Shown in pieces: positions 46,051-58,400 of a stretch of DNA of 64,000 nucleotides (position 1 is its first letter; each line of letters begins with the position of its first letter). A model generated the notes under the pieces. The model was not told where the DNA came from, ran no database searches, and saw nothing but the letters and a program-made list of their open reading frames with translations. Location: the NCBI RefSeq assembly GCF_001653235.2, contig NW_019154044.1:372001-436000 (forward strand). Reading direction: 5' to 3'. Origin of the DNA: Pochonia chlamydosporia 170 (lineage: Eukaryota > Ascomycota > Sordariomycetes > Hypocreales > Clavicipitaceae). Position numbers and translations under genes: made by a program.

Positions 46051-46456
46051 AACTACTTAAACTAAAGGGAAGTAATAATCTAGACTAAATTGCTAATAAG
46101 TTACATGTAAGTGTAGTATTTTATAGGGTGCTCTAAGCTCTTAGGTGTATTTATTTTAGGCTAATAAAAATAGTAGTTTTGCCTAGGTAAATACTCTAAT
46201 TAATTAGAATTATTTAATCCTAGCAATTAGAGGCACTTCTATACTGCTACTAAGAACTAGAAGACTAAGAAAGCCTAAAAGAGTTAAGACTTAATAAAAC
46301 TAAAAACTATATCCTATAACTATATATATAAATATAAGCAATAAAATAAATAAATATAAAGAAAAGAAAATAAGAAATAGAAGGAAATAAGGCAGAATAA
46401 TATTAATTAGGCTAGTAATAGCTTAGCTAATAATAAGAATTAGAAATAGAATAATA

Positions 46457-46461
46457 ATATC
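46457..46461. repeat. 5-bp target-site duplication, left copy
   Basis: ATATC lies immediately before the left LTR and is repeated immediately after the right LTR at 52489-52493. Five base pairs is normal for LTR retrotransposon integration. Confidence 0.85.
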
Positions 46462-46676
46462 TGTTGCTTCCACCGCCGTCTTTGGCGGCGGAGCCAGTAG
46501 CCTGCGAATGGCTTCAAACAGTGGCTGAAACAGACCTCACGTGAGCAGGCTTCAACACCAACACAGGCGTACGTTATCTATAGCTAGATGAATTCAACAA
46601 GCATCAATCAACCAGTTACGAGTACCCCAAACCGCGTGATAATTATCACCCGAATAGAAGCCTTGCGCTTCCAACA
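46462..46676 (+). repeat. Left LTR of the intact copia element
   Basis: 215 bp, begins TGTTGCTTCC and ends TTCCAACA. It contains a short hairpin (CCGCCG tctt tgg CGGCGG region near 46472-46491). Identical by eye to the right LTR. Confidence 0.93.
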
Positions 46677-47021
46677 CTGATCAGTGGTTGCAAGACCACA
46701 GACAGCAAGGAACCCAAGAAGAGATAGATCTCTGCCACCACTGCAGACTTTCTATGCTATCCAAAGGAAATTGATTTTGAGTGCTGCTGCCGCTTTTTGC
46801 GTACTGTCGCCGCGCCTCGAAGCAATCCCTTCATCGTCCATCACGAGAAAACGTCTTCTGCAAAGGAACATCATCACCTATGAGTCATTAGTTTGACTGC
46901 TGATCTTTGATCCCACGCCCAGGAAAATACCACCAAAAAGCTCCAGCTTACCCTGAATTCTATCCTACCCCTGAATTTACCCCTAAGCTTCTTCCTCCTG
47001 CCTCCCACTTTAATAATAACA

Positions 47022-50000
47022 ATGGCAGAAGAAGATAGTGATGCCTTATCCCTCCAAGGCGATGAAACTATCACCGAGCCGCCTCCCTTTGACCCTGATC
47101 TTTATGATCCTGACGAACCAACCACCCCCTCGAACTTCGACCTAAGGAAACCCACTGCGAAAAAGGTTAATGACGCTATTAGCTGGGCTACCAACTATTA
47201 CTGGGAACGCAAACGGAGCCCTCATGATATATGGCAATGCCTTATTGACGACTTTGCCGACTGGAACCATAGCCATTTTAACCGCTCGAGAAAGGCCAAC
47301 CTCCGTGACTTCCGCGATACCCTCCGTGCAAAGGGGGTCTATATCAGAAAGGAAGACCGGTTCCCAATTGTTAATGCCATTATGGAAGCCGTGTCTTCTC
47401 CGGGCTTCCCCACATGGCCGGACAACGATCCACAGCGCCCTCCACGATCCTCCACACCCCCACCGAGTCCATCAATAACGAAGCCTGTCACGGCACCGAC
47501 CCGAGAACGACCTAAAACAGCCCAACCAGAGGTCATTATAGCCCCTAAGACAGCAGTACCTACCACAACTCGCACGTCTGGAGGCGTCGATACACCTCCC
47601 CCGGTGGTCAATACACCACAGTCATGGGGGTCCCTGGCTGGGGAAGGGCGATCACCTTCTTCCTCAGACGGTGAAGTGCCCCCTGACCTACTCAGACGCC
47701 TAGACAGCCTCACCAAAGGCTATCAGGAAAGTGACAAATTCTCAGGCCGAGAATATGACTTCCTCTTGACCAAAGTCAACATGTTTATTGATAAATGCAA
47801 ACGGATTGACTATCCGCGAGACCAGCTCGCTCGGGCCGTCCCAGTCATGCTCACAGGACCAGCATACCGGTACTATCTCAACAATCTAGCTAACAAAGGA
47901 AAAAGTTATAACGACCTCATCCACGCCCTCCAAAAGAGGTACGAAACAGAGGCAATTCGAGACCGATACCTCCGCGAGTGGGAAAGCCTTAATCTCGCCG
48001 CGATTGTCAACCAACATCGTGACAAACGTCTCTCATCCTGCCTTGAGATCCTCACGGAGAAGATACAACTGCTTCACCAGGGCCTCTTCCGACCTGGTGA
48101 TACGGGCTTCAATAGCATGAGGGATAAGCTCAAGATTGCCGCTTCTAAGACCCCGGCTTGCAAGGTGCCGTTAATGAAGCCGGCAAAGACCTTTGAAGAC
48201 CTTGCCGCCGAGCTCCAGCAAGCTATCGCTGTCCACGAGGAAATAACGCCCCAGCCAGCAGAAGTCTTTTATACTGATCGCGCTTTCAAACGCGGTGGAG
48301 GAAACGCCTCAAATTATAACCAAAAAGGGCAGTTCCTGAACCACCAGAAGAAGTGCTACGTTTGCCGCCAACCTGGCTGCTGGTCGACCAAGCATAGCGA
48401 CCAAGAACGCTCCCAAGCTCGAAATTCCTGGCTCCAAAAGAAGCACCCAACGCCTCCAACGGCCAAGAGGTATCAAGCGTTCCTAACTGCCTTTGAGGGT
48501 GAAGATAACGATGAGGATACCGCCCTCCTTGACGAAATGTATAGACAGAATTCCTTTAATGATGCCAACAGTGACGATGATGACAATGACGAATTCCTCC
48601 CTGTCGGCAGCAGTAACATGTTTGCTAGTACGGGTACTATTACCCAGAATTTCTTAGCCACGGCAGCAATTCCACAGCCAGTGGAAATCCTCGCTGGTTT
48701 GAGAGACCAAGCGTTCAAGCATGCCCTATTGGCTGAAGATCCCTATTTTATAAAAGAACCAAAAGAGACTGCTATTTTCATCTCTGAGGAAAGATATTCT
48801 GACCATATCTTTAGAGGCATCCTGCCTGATACCGGCGCCGCCGGTACATCCAACGCAGGCATGCCACAGGTTAGAGCCTTAATGAGGATAATGCCGTCAC
48901 TAAAGATTAAAGACGCACCAGCAACAACGATCTATTTTGGTGCAGGATCAGCCTTATCAATCGGCATCATTAGAGTACCAACAGTATTCGGAAATATCAC
49001 CTTCCATGTACTGCCGACCGCCACTCCTTTCCTGTTCTCCATCACAGATATGGATAGGATGTATGTACGATTGGATAATCTCACCAATCGCCTTATCCAA
49101 GGAGACATCACTGTGCCTGTTATCAGGCAATGGGGCCATCCCTGGTGGCTCCTCGAGCCAGCAGCTTCCGCAGCCTTCCACCTCACAGAAACGCAGCTTC
49201 GGCAACTACATCGCCGCTTTGGACACCCGTCTGTTGAGAGACTATCAAGAATCTTAACAAAAGTCGGGGAAGAATATAGTAGTGACGTTCTTAAGCGACT
49301 GACTGATATCTGCCACCATTGTCAAATGAACGGAAGAGCCCCAAGCCGCTTTAAGTTCACCCTTCGAGATGATCATGAGTTTAACCATGAGATTATTGTG
49401 GACATCTTCTTTATTAATGGCCAACCAGTCCTCCATGTTATTGACTCTGCAACTGCCTTCCAAGCTGCTAAGTTTCTTAATAATAAAGAACAAAAGGCAA
49501 GGGATCTTTGGGATGCCATTATGGCCTGTTGGATTAACACGTACCTTGGGCCTCCCGAATGGATAGTTCATGACGCTGGAAAGAACTTTAGCTCGGCAGA
49601 ATTCAAACAGTATGCCAAAGGCCTGTATATCCGTGTTCAGGAAATGCCAGTCGAGGCACACAATAGTATTGGCAAGGCAGAAAGATATCATGGCCCTCTC
49701 CGCCGTGCATATCAGATAATTGACGCAGAACTTGGCGACGCTCTGACCGACGATCAGAAGCTTCAAATGGCTGTAAAAGCTATAAATGATACAGCTGGCC
49801 CAGACGGACTCGTCCCAACACTTCTAGTCTTTGGCGCCTATCCCAGGATGACGGATGATTCGCCCCCTAGCTTTAGCGTCGTGCAGAGAGCTGAAGCTAT
49901 CCGTAAGGCAACTAGTGAAGCCAGACGAGCCCTCGCTAAGCGGCAGGTCCAAAATGCCCTCTTAACGAGGAACGGCCCAGACACAACCCCATTACATACC

Positions 50001-52100
50001 CTTCCATTGCAATCCAAGGTTCGCGTTTGGAGAGAAAAGAACGGGTGGCAGGGCCCCTTTGAACTTATTGCCGTTGAAGGCGAGACCTGCACCGTTGCTA
50101 ATGAGGCTGGAATAACCTCGAAGTTCCGTTCCACGATTGTACAACCCTATCTAGAGGATAAGGATACAACCCCAACGGATAACAAGCTACCCCAACAGCA
50201 GGCTGTTAACCAAGATAATGCTGAGGTTGCTAACGAGAGTGACGGGGAGGTTAACCAGGACGAAGATATCAGAGATAGCATTGCTGTTGCTATCCCAACA
50301 GCAAGACGAGGCCCGGGAAGACCGCGTAAAGACCCAGAGACCAGAAGAGCTCCTTATCAAACATTTCCAAGAAGAGGCCCAGGAAGGCCACGTAAACGCC
50401 TTATCGAAGAACAGTACTTCTTTAACGCCCTTGAGGACCCGCCCGAACGTACCAAGCTCCTTAAGAGCATCAAAACAATAGCATTCCTGACCACGAAGGA
50501 GCAAGGAGACCGCGACCTTGCTGTCCTTCTCCGCAGTAAAGGACTCATAATCACCCCTGGCCAGCCGTTTGAAATCTCAGGCCGCACTGAGATTGATAAC
50601 TTGATAGCCAGAGGTGTCTTTAAATTTGAGCTTTATGACCCTATAAAGCATGCTAAACTTCGCATCTTTGACTCACGAATGGTTAATGAGGTCAAAGGCA
50701 AGGATACAGCTGCCCCATATGAGAAATCTCGCCTCGTCATTCGGGGATATAATGACGAGGGTAAAGCCTTCATTTTGACGCAATCACCAACAATACAACG
50801 AGCCAGCCAACGGCTTATGATTGCACTCGCGCCCTCTCTCTTCCAACGAGGAATTATCCTCTGGATAAGGGATATTACCCAAGCCTATGTGCAATCTCAA
50901 ACACCTCTCCAAAGGACGATTATCGCAAAGATTCCTGAGCAACTCCGCGGTAGATACCCAGAAGGCACCATCATGGTAGTAGTTAAACCGTTATACGGAA
51001 TACCAGAAGCCGGCACCCACTGGTGGGCGACTTATTCCACCCACCATCGAGAAAAGCTAAAGATGGCGACCTCGACTTACGACCCATGCCTGCTGATCTC
51101 AGAATGCGACAAGTTTGGTATCATTGGGATGCAAACCGATGACACACTTGGACTTAGTGACAAACAGTTCTCTAATCTTGAAGAGGAAGAGCTCCAGAAG
51201 GCAGCTTTTGCAGCAAAGCCAAAGGAAGTCCTCAAGGTGGAAAAGCCACTCACTTTCAATGGCTGCCGAATCTCTCTTAACGCCGATGGAAGCATCATGA
51301 TGACCCAGAAAGAACAGGCTTTAAAGCTTCAGATTCCAACAACCAATCAGGAATATATTGAGCAACGAGCCCGCGGCGCATATCTCGCCAGTATCTGCCA
51401 ACCAGAGGCAGCCTTTGACCTTTCAGTTGCTGCCCAACAAAAGGAACCATCTAGCGATGACTTTAAACGTCTAGGACGCCGCATCCAGTGGCAGATTGAT
51501 AACCCAGGTAGAGGCCTAAAATGTATACCATTTGACCTCGATAAAGCAAAGCTTTTTGTGTTTGTTGATGGCTCTTTTGCCAACAACGAAGATCTGAGTT
51601 CCCAGCTGGGATACATTATCGTCATCGGTACAGAAGAAGAGACCAACAATGGCGAAATGCTCGTTAAAGGCAACATCATCACGTACTCTTCAACCAAGTC
51701 AAAGAGAGTTACGCGAAGTGCCCTAGCCTCTGAGCTTTATAGCATGGTTCAAGGCACAGACATTGGATACGCGATAGCCTCGACTTTAAAGCTCATCACA
51801 AAACAACTGGGAATTCCAGACATCCCCACGATCCTTCTCACGGACTCGTATTCCCTATATGAGTGCCTTGTTAAGCTCGGCACAACCAAAGAGAAGAGGC
51901 TCATGATAGATATCATGGCTCTCCGACAGTCATACGAGCGCCGCGAAGTCCATGAAGTCAGATGGATCAACGGAGGAGATAACCCGGCAGACGCGATGAC
52001 GAAAGCATCGCCAAATCACGCGTTGAGAACCCTTATCGACAAGAATAAGATCGCGATACGAGTGGAAGGCTGGGTAGAGAGGAAGAAGGACGAAAAGTGA
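47022..52100 (+). CDS. Copia Gag-Pol polyprotein with two AT-hooks
   Basis: Single uninterrupted frame of 1692 aa. Order: acidic Gag N-terminus; zinc-knuckle-like motif at Cys445-His458 with spacing CX2CX4CX4H (the usual order is CCHC); aspartic protease motif DTGAA at Asp603; pre-integrase LRQLHRRFGHPS with CHHC; integrase core with Asp794, Asp851 and Glu887, giving the D,D(35)E spacing. Two canonical AT-hooks, RRGPGRPRK, follow at about 1095-1103 and 1117-1125. Then come reverse transcriptase with the active site MQTDDT (Asp1373-Asp1374, where YVDD is usual) and RNase H (Asp1516 in FVDGSF), ending VRWINGGDNPADAMTK. It makes the enzymes for copying and integrating the element. The AT-hooks sit downstream of the integrase core and could bias integration to AT-rich DNA (inference). 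Confidence 0.93.
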   Translation: MAEEDSDALSLQGDETITEPPPFDPDLYDPDEPTTPSNFDLRKPTAKKVNDAISWATNYYWERKRSPHDIWQCLIDDFADWNHSHFNRSRKANLRDFRDTLRAKGVYIRKEDRFPIVNAIMEAVSSPGFPTWPDNDPQRPPRSSTPPPSPSITKPVTAPTRERPKTAQPEVIIAPKTAVPTTTRTSGGVDTPPPVVNTPQSWGSLAGEGRSPSSSDGEVPPDLLRRLDSLTKGYQESDKFSGREYDFLLTKVNMFIDKCKRIDYPRDQLARAVPVMLTGPAYRYYLNNLANKGKSYNDLIHALQKRYETEAIRDRYLREWESLNLAAIVNQHRDKRLSSCLEILTEKIQLLHQGLFRPGDTGFNSMRDKLKIAASKTPACKVPLMKPAKTFEDLAAELQQAIAVHEEITPQPAEVFYTDRAFKRGGGNASNYNQKGQFLNHQKKCYVCRQPGCWSTKHSDQERSQARNSWLQKKHPTPPTAKRYQAFLTAFEGEDNDEDTALLDEMYRQNSFNDANSDDDDNDEFLPVGSSNMFASTGTITQNFLATAAIPQPVEILAGLRDQAFKHALLAEDPYFIKEPKETAIFISEERYSDHIFRGILPDTGAAGTSNAGMPQVRALMRIMPSLKIKDAPATTIYFGAGSALSIGIIRVPTVFGNITFHVLPTATPFLFSITDMDRMYVRLDNLTNRLIQGDITVPVIRQWGHPWWLLEPAASAAFHLTETQLRQLHRRFGHPSVERLSRILTKVGEEYSSDVLKRLTDICHHCQMNGRAPSRFKFTLRDDHEFNHEIIVDIFFINGQPVLHVIDSATAFQAAKFLNNKEQKARDLWDAIMACWINTYLGPPEWIVHDAGKNFSSAEFKQYAKGLYIRVQEMPVEAHNSIGKAERYHGPLRRAYQIIDAELGDALTDDQKLQMAVKAINDTAGPDGLVPTLLVFGAYPRMTDDSPPSFSVVQRAEAIRKATSEARRALAKRQVQNALLTRNGPDTTPLHTLPLQSKVRVWREKNGWQGPFELIAVEGETCTVANEAGITSKFRSTIVQPYLEDKDTTPTDNKLPQQQAVNQDNAEVANESDGEVNQDEDIRDSIAVAIPTARRGPGRPRKDPETRRAPYQTFPRRGPGRPRKRLIEEQYFFNALEDPPERTKLLKSIKTIAFLTTKEQGDRDLAVLLRSKGLIITPGQPFEISGRTEIDNLIARGVFKFELYDPIKHAKLRIFDSRMVNEVKGKDTAAPYEKSRLVIRGYNDEGKAFILTQSPTIQRASQRLMIALAPSLFQRGIILWIRDITQAYVQSQTPLQRTIIAKIPEQLRGRYPEGTIMVVVKPLYGIPEAGTHWWATYSTHHREKLKMATSTYDPCLLISECDKFGIIGMQTDDTLGLSDKQFSNLEEEELQKAAFAAKPKEVLKVEKPLTFNGCRISLNADGSIMMTQKEQALKLQIPTTNQEYIEQRARGAYLASICQPEAAFDLSVAAQQKEPSSDDFKRLGRRIQWQIDNPGRGLKCIPFDLDKAKLFVFVDGSFANNEDLSSQLGYIIVIGTEEETNNGEMLVKGNIITYSSTKSKRVTRSALASELYSMVQGTDIGYAIASTLKLITKQLGIPDIPTILLTDSYSLYECLVKLGTTKEKRLMIDIMALRQSYERREVHEVRWINGGDNPADAMTKASPNHALRTLIDKNKIAIRVEGWVERKKDEK

Positions 52101-52273
52101 GGGAATTACCGTGGCCAAATTGTTAGGATATAGCCACCACGGTACAAGGTAAGAATACAAGAAAACTTGGCTTCAGAACAGAGGAATTTGCCTCTAGTGT
52201 GTACGCCTTCAACAGGTGTCTTGTTTTATTTTGTTTTCGAATGAATTGAGGCCTCAAAGAGAGAAGCTGCCAG
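52101..52273. other. 3' untranslated region of the copia element
   Basis: Between the polyprotein stop and the right LTR. Contains the candidate polypurine tract near 52257 and no coding content that I recognise. Confidence 0.7.
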
Positions 52274-52488
52274 TGTTGCTTCCACCGCCGTCTTTGGCGG
52301 CGGAGCCAGTAGCCTGCGAATGGCTTCAAACAGTGGCTGAAACAGACCTCACGTGAGCAGGCTTCAACACCAACACAGGCGTACGTTATCTATAGCTAGA
52401 TGAATTCAACAAGCATCAATCAACCAGTTACGAGTACCCCAAACCGCGTGATAATTATCACCCGAATAGAAGCCTTGCGCTTCCAACA
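52274..52488 (+). repeat. Right LTR of the intact copia element
   Basis: 215 bp, same ends and sequence as the left LTR by eye, followed by the second ATATC target copy at 52489-52493. Confidence 0.93.
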
Positions 52489-52493
52489 ATATC
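52489..52493. repeat. 5-bp target-site duplication, right copy
   Basis: ATATC, matching 46457-46461. Confidence 0.85.
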
Positions 52494-55400
52494 TATTAAG
52501 CTAATACTAGTTAATAGAGAAAATTAGTTACATTAAAGCTACTTAATAGAAATATAATAAGAAAAACTATTAAGAATAGTCTAGACTATTTAATTAGATA
52601 AGAAATAGCTAATTTTATACTTATTACTTTAATTACTAGGCTTATATAGCTTATTACTAACTGCTAGATTATAACTCTAGTAGTGCTTAGGCATAGCATT
52701 TATATAATAATATATATAGGAGATAATATAAGTAAAAGTAAAAAAGGGTATTAACCCTACTAGATAACTATAATAAAGAAGTATAAAAAGACCTATAAAG
52801 GGAATTATACTAATATAGTAATAAGAGTTAAATACCCTTAAAAGAAAGATCTACTAAATAAAACCTAAGACCTCCTTAAGAAAGAGCAAAAAGATAATAC
52901 CTTATTTAATAAGTAAGTTAAGAAATTTTATTATAACTATTTAGTAATACCTTCCTATTAATTATAACTTATTAATAAGAGCGCTAGCCTTAGTTAATAA
53001 GTAATACTAGTAGACCTAGATAATAAGCAAGAGAAAAGCTATAGATTATTTAATTATACTATAATATATAGTAGGAACCTATCTAAAGCTATAAACTAAC
53101 CTATAATAGCTTTAATAGAATCTACTCTAGTAGTTATTAATATAGTTACTTTTATAAAAGCTCTTAGAGAAGTTCTTAGGAAGTAAAATATAATTACTAG
53201 TATCTAGCATATAATTACTATAAAAGAATTTAATAGCAAAAATATTTCTAACTTTCTAAAGGACTTTAAAAGAAAGATAAAAGTGCTAGTAATTCTAGAA
53301 GATAAATAGATAAAGATACTTAAGAGAGATATTATACTAAATATATACTCTTAAGTTAAAATACTTATATCTACCTTTAACTAGAAGAGCGCTAAGAAAG
53401 AACTCTTACTCTAGTATAATATAACTAATTAGGATTAAATAGAAACTATACTTAATAAGTTAGAAGCTCTTAACGCAAAATACCTAGGGTTAATTGCTAA
53501 AACCTATCTATAGATATACTAATATAGGATGCTCTAGAGTAAAGTTAAAACTAAGAGTTAGAAAACCTCTATTTCCTAGTTAAATGCTATCTATAAAGCG
53601 CTACTAACTTAACTTATTAGTAGCTTTATAGATAGAAAAGGGTACTCTTAAAGCAATATTATTAGTAAAGAATATAGTATCTTATAAGATAAAGTTATAG
53701 AATATATATAATTAAGGCTTAAACTTAAGAATAAAAACCTAATTATGCTAGAATAATGCTAAGTAACCTAAGATTAAATAAGATCTAGAGTACTAGCTAC
53801 TAAAATAGAATAGGTAATATTTCTAAATATAGAAAATAGTTTAGTCTAGAAAGGAGCTATATGCTTAGATTAAGAGCAGGTATAAACCTTCTAAATAGGA
53901 ACTAACTAGTAATAACTAGCTAAAACTTTAGTAACTATTAGGTAGCAAGCAGATTAAATAGATAATATTATAAAATATCTCTAAGATATAAAGATTATAC
54001 TAGCAAGATAGGATAAGTAATAGAAAGATTTATTAGAGAAACTTATATAAAGATAGTAAGATACCCCCTAGATACTAAAGTAATAATAGTTAAGATAGCA
54101 AGAAGATAACTAGAATAGTACTAATTTAACTAAATTATTAAGATTAAATAAGTTCTAGGATAAAAATAACTTTACTATAAATACTATAGGATTTAGAAAG
54201 CGCGCAATAAGATACTACTACTATAATAATCTAGGTTATTTCCCTAATAGTTATAATATTTATAAATATAACTATTTACTAGGATTTATAATATATAATA
54301 GCTATACTTAAGTATTAGCTATTAGATGTATAATAAGGGAATATCTTATACTACTAATACTAGTTAGGCAGTATATAGGTATTAATAGCTATCTTAGATA
54401 GCTTTATATCTACTAGGTAAAGCTATTTAATAAAGCTTATACTTATAAGCTTCTAGATTAAGTATATTGCTTTAGAGTAGCTTCTAATTATAATTAGGAT
54501 TAAACCTAATCTAAAAGAGAGATTTTTAACTAAGTTCTAAGTTAGATAAATTAGTATAAGTAGCAACCTAGTAGAAGCTACCCTAATAATATCGCAAGTT
54601 TAGAGATATCTATAACTATATTAGTTATAATGCTTAAAAGAGTACCTTTTAAAAGCTCTATTTAAGGCAAAAATAGTAGCTAAACTCTCTCTTTAATAAA
54701 TGTAAATATAAAGAAGAGAGCTTAGATTAAAGATAATAAAAGTAATAATAATAATAGGAAAGGTAGAGATCTAATATAAGTAGGTCTAAGTATAAACTGC
54801 ATGCTAGGTAGCTAAAAAACCCCTAAATTAGATATAACTTAACTACTTTAAAGAATTATAAATTAGTTATATAAAGAAGTATTCTAAAAGAAGATTAGGG
54901 TGCCTCTTAGGGACCTTTACAGGATATTACTAGACCTAGCTAAGTTAATTAGCAATAAATATAACGTAAGAGCATAAGAGATTAAAGAAGTCTATTAGCA
55001 TAATAGGAAGTTAAAAACCCTCTATAATAAAGAACTAGAAATAAAACCTAGGAATAGTATTAAAATAGATTAAATAAATGCTATATTAACTATAGTTATA
55101 ACGCTAAAAGCCTTTATTAAAGAAGAGAGTAATAGTTATAAAGATATAATTTAGATATAACTATAACCTCCTTAAGGTTATAATCTAGAACTATAGGCAT
55201 ATTTATAGGAGAGATTAGGGAAAGCAGGAAAACTATTTAATTACTAGCATACTATACTTATAAATATAATTCTATAACTATAAGTAATCCTAAATTATAC
55301 TTAAGATTTACTATACCTCTAAGTAAGACTAGGAAAGGATAATAGGCCTCTTATATTAGCTCTTATTAATAGTAGCTCTTAAGAGAATATTATTTCTAGA

Positions 55401-58400
55401 GGGTTTATAGCAAAGGCAAATCTAAAAATCTACCTAATAACTATTACTATAAAAACTACTTTATATATAAATTAAGCTATTAAGATATATAGGAAGGTAT
55501 AAATCTAGCTATATCTAGGAAATGCCTAGACCCTAATCTAATTCTATATAGCTTCTAATAGTATATATATCCTATTAATTCTAGGGATACCTTTTATTTA
55601 GATAGCCTAGGTATTACTTAATTATAGCTAAGAGGATAGAGAACTACTAGTATAATATTATTTTAATTAAGTTATAATAATCTCTAGAGTAGCTAGCTTA
55701 ATCTAATAGGAAATTCTAGAAATAAAGGAAGACTATACTATTAAAGTAAATCCTATTAAGATTAATTAGAATATAGATTATCTGTAAGAAATAAAGGGGT
55801 TAGCTAAAAAGAGAAAAGCTAATAGGAAATAGAGGGGTAAGAAGGCCCCTACTAACTTAACTAAAACTAAAGAGTCTAGATAGACCCTAGAGCTAGGAGA
55901 TATAGCTATTCCTCTTAATAAAAAAGAAATAAGCGCTACTCTCTAACTATTAGTTATAACTCTCTATTAAGACTTATTAAACTAACTAGAAGAGGCATAT
56001 AGAGAGCTTTAGGCTGCTTAGAAAATAAGCAAAATAGATAAGAAACTAATTAATCTATAGGTAAATACCTTATATAAAAGGAAAGCATAAAAGGTCTACC
56101 TAAGAGATAATATCCTATCTAATAGATTAATGCCTAAAGGAGATTTCTAATAGAAGATAAAAAAGTAGGAGAAAGCTAAAGAGAGATTAAAAAAGGATAA
56201 AAAGTATATAAAATATATTATTAGGAGGTTCTATAAGAAGCTAAGAGGATTTAGGATAACTCTAGACTGCCTTAATTAAATGCTAAAAGAAATTAAGAAC
56301 CTAGTTATACTAGAAGAATTAGATATATTTGCTAAAATCCTAAAGAATAGAGAGGTAGCTCTTACCTAGAATCTCTCTAAATGCAGAAAAGTTAACCTAT
56401 TAGTAGCACTACTATAAGTTATTTAGGTTATTAAATATAAGGCCTAGCAAGCTAGGTTTATCCCTATTTTATTAGCAATATAAGGGAAGCTAGCAGATTT
56501 ACTAAAAAAGAAGGTTAAGTATAAGTAGCTAAAAGAAAGCTATAGTTTCTATAGAAACCCTTTCTTCTTAGTTATTAAGAAAGATAAGAGAGTATAACTA
56601 ATCCTTTTAGTAATAAAGTATAATAAGTATATAATTAGGGATATATATAGTTCTTAAGATGCTAAGGCCTTTAGTAAGAGCTTTAGCATGTGTAAAATCT
56701 TATCTATTATTAACCTTCTTTCTAGTTATAATTAAATTCTACTTATAGCAGAAAGCTAGAACTTAATAATAATATTAATATTACTTAGGCTACTAAGAAT
56801 ATATACCCTACTATAGGGTGCTATAAACTTAGTAGCCTAGTTTATTTATATTATTAGGAGAATCCTAAATAACCTTATTCTATAAGCTTATAAGCCTTTT
56901 CTTAATAATATTGCTATTAAAGGACTAGTATCTACCTATAATAAAGAGGAAATCTTACCTAGGGTATATAAATATATATTAGAGCATTTAATTAATATTA
57001 ATAAAGTACTTCTAAATATTAAACTTACTAGTTATATAGCTTTAGCATTAAAATTAAAGTTCTACTAAAAGACTACTAAGATAGTAGAATATATCTATAG
57101 GACCTATAGCTAAAAGCTAAGTAATACTAGAGTTCTAAAAGTGCTAGAATAGGAAAGCTATAAAGACTAGAGAGATATTAGGTCTTTTATAGGTCTTACA
57201 AATTACTACTAGCTTTAGATAGAATACTATTCTTAGAAAGCTTCCCTATTAATTAAGCTACTCTATAAGATAATAATTTAGGTCTAGAGAGAAGACTAAG
57301 AAAATGCTATAGTAATTCTTAAAGATAAGATAACCTAACTTCTAATAATAATAATACTTAATCTTAGGAATAGGTATAAAAAGATTATACTTATTATTAA
57401 TATAAGTATTATTAGATAGAGTATAGCTTTAATCTAGATTATTAATAGGAAGAGGTACCTAGTTAGATTTAAAAGTAAAGTATAATTAGAAGCTAAGGCT
57501 AAATATAATACTATAAAACTTAAGTATAAAGCTACTATTTATACTCTTAGACGCCTAAGAATATACTTATATAGTGCCTAATTTACTCTAGAGACTAACT
57601 TCTAAGTTCTAGTCTATTAGCTTAATAGAGCTATTAATAATATTCCTAGAGCTATAGTAACTTAATAGATTAGCTATATCCTTTTATTTAATTTCACTAT
57701 AAGGTATATACCTAGGGAAAAAAATAGTATTATAAATAGACTTTTATAAAAAGAACCTAGGCCTTTAGATTAAATAGATATAAAAGTTAAAGAAGATATT
57801 AAAGAATTTATTAACCTCTATCTAAATACTATTAATATCTAAGAAAATAGTAGTAAAGCTAATAAATTAGAAGGATATTTGCCTAAGTTCTAATAGCTAA
57901 TAAAATTCCTTTAAATATAGGAAAGACTATTTAATCTAACTAAATCTAGCTACTAATAATTAAGAATAACTATAAAGAAATTCTTTTAGAATAAAGAAAG
58001 ACTCTAAAAGAGACCTATAGGGATTATTAAAGGCCCTATACTTATTATTAATAACCCTAGTAATAGAAGGATATTAGTTTAAGATATCTACTATATAATA
58101 GGTTATAAGAGGGTTAAAGTTATCTTCTAAGTTACTAGGCAAAAATACTAGTAGTTAGGAATATAGAATATAATAAAAGAGATAATTGCCTATTATAATA
58201 TCTACTAAAAGTTTACTTCTTAGAGGCTAAGGGAAATTATAATAGCTATAGCACCTAAGAACCTAATAAGTAAGATATATATTAATACTTAATATATACT
58301 ACCTAATTAAGAATATACCTACCTGCTTAAAGCTTAGTATAATCTTACTAGTTAGGTAGAGGTAGAACCTATTAAAAGAGCTAATATAGTAGCTATTTAG

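Larger units (their letters stand above)
46462..52488 (+). mobile_element. Intact Ty1/copia LTR retrotransposon
   Basis: A complete 6,027-bp element: 215-bp LTRs (46462-46676 and 52274-52488) that I find identical, TG...CA ends, ATATC target duplication, and one open polyprotein frame of 1692 codons (47022-52100) with copia domain order (integrase before RT). The region after the left LTR (agtggttgcaa at about 46683) may hold the primer binding site; a purine-rich run (AAAGAGAGAAG) near 52257 may be the polypurine tract. Its normal base composition contrasts with the AT-rich DNA on both sides. Identical LTRs and an open frame mean a recent insertion that has not been through RIP. Confidence 0.95.

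Noticed and set aside
47339..47716. Minus-strand frame inside the copia Gag region
   Set aside because: Antisense shadow of the open polyprotein.
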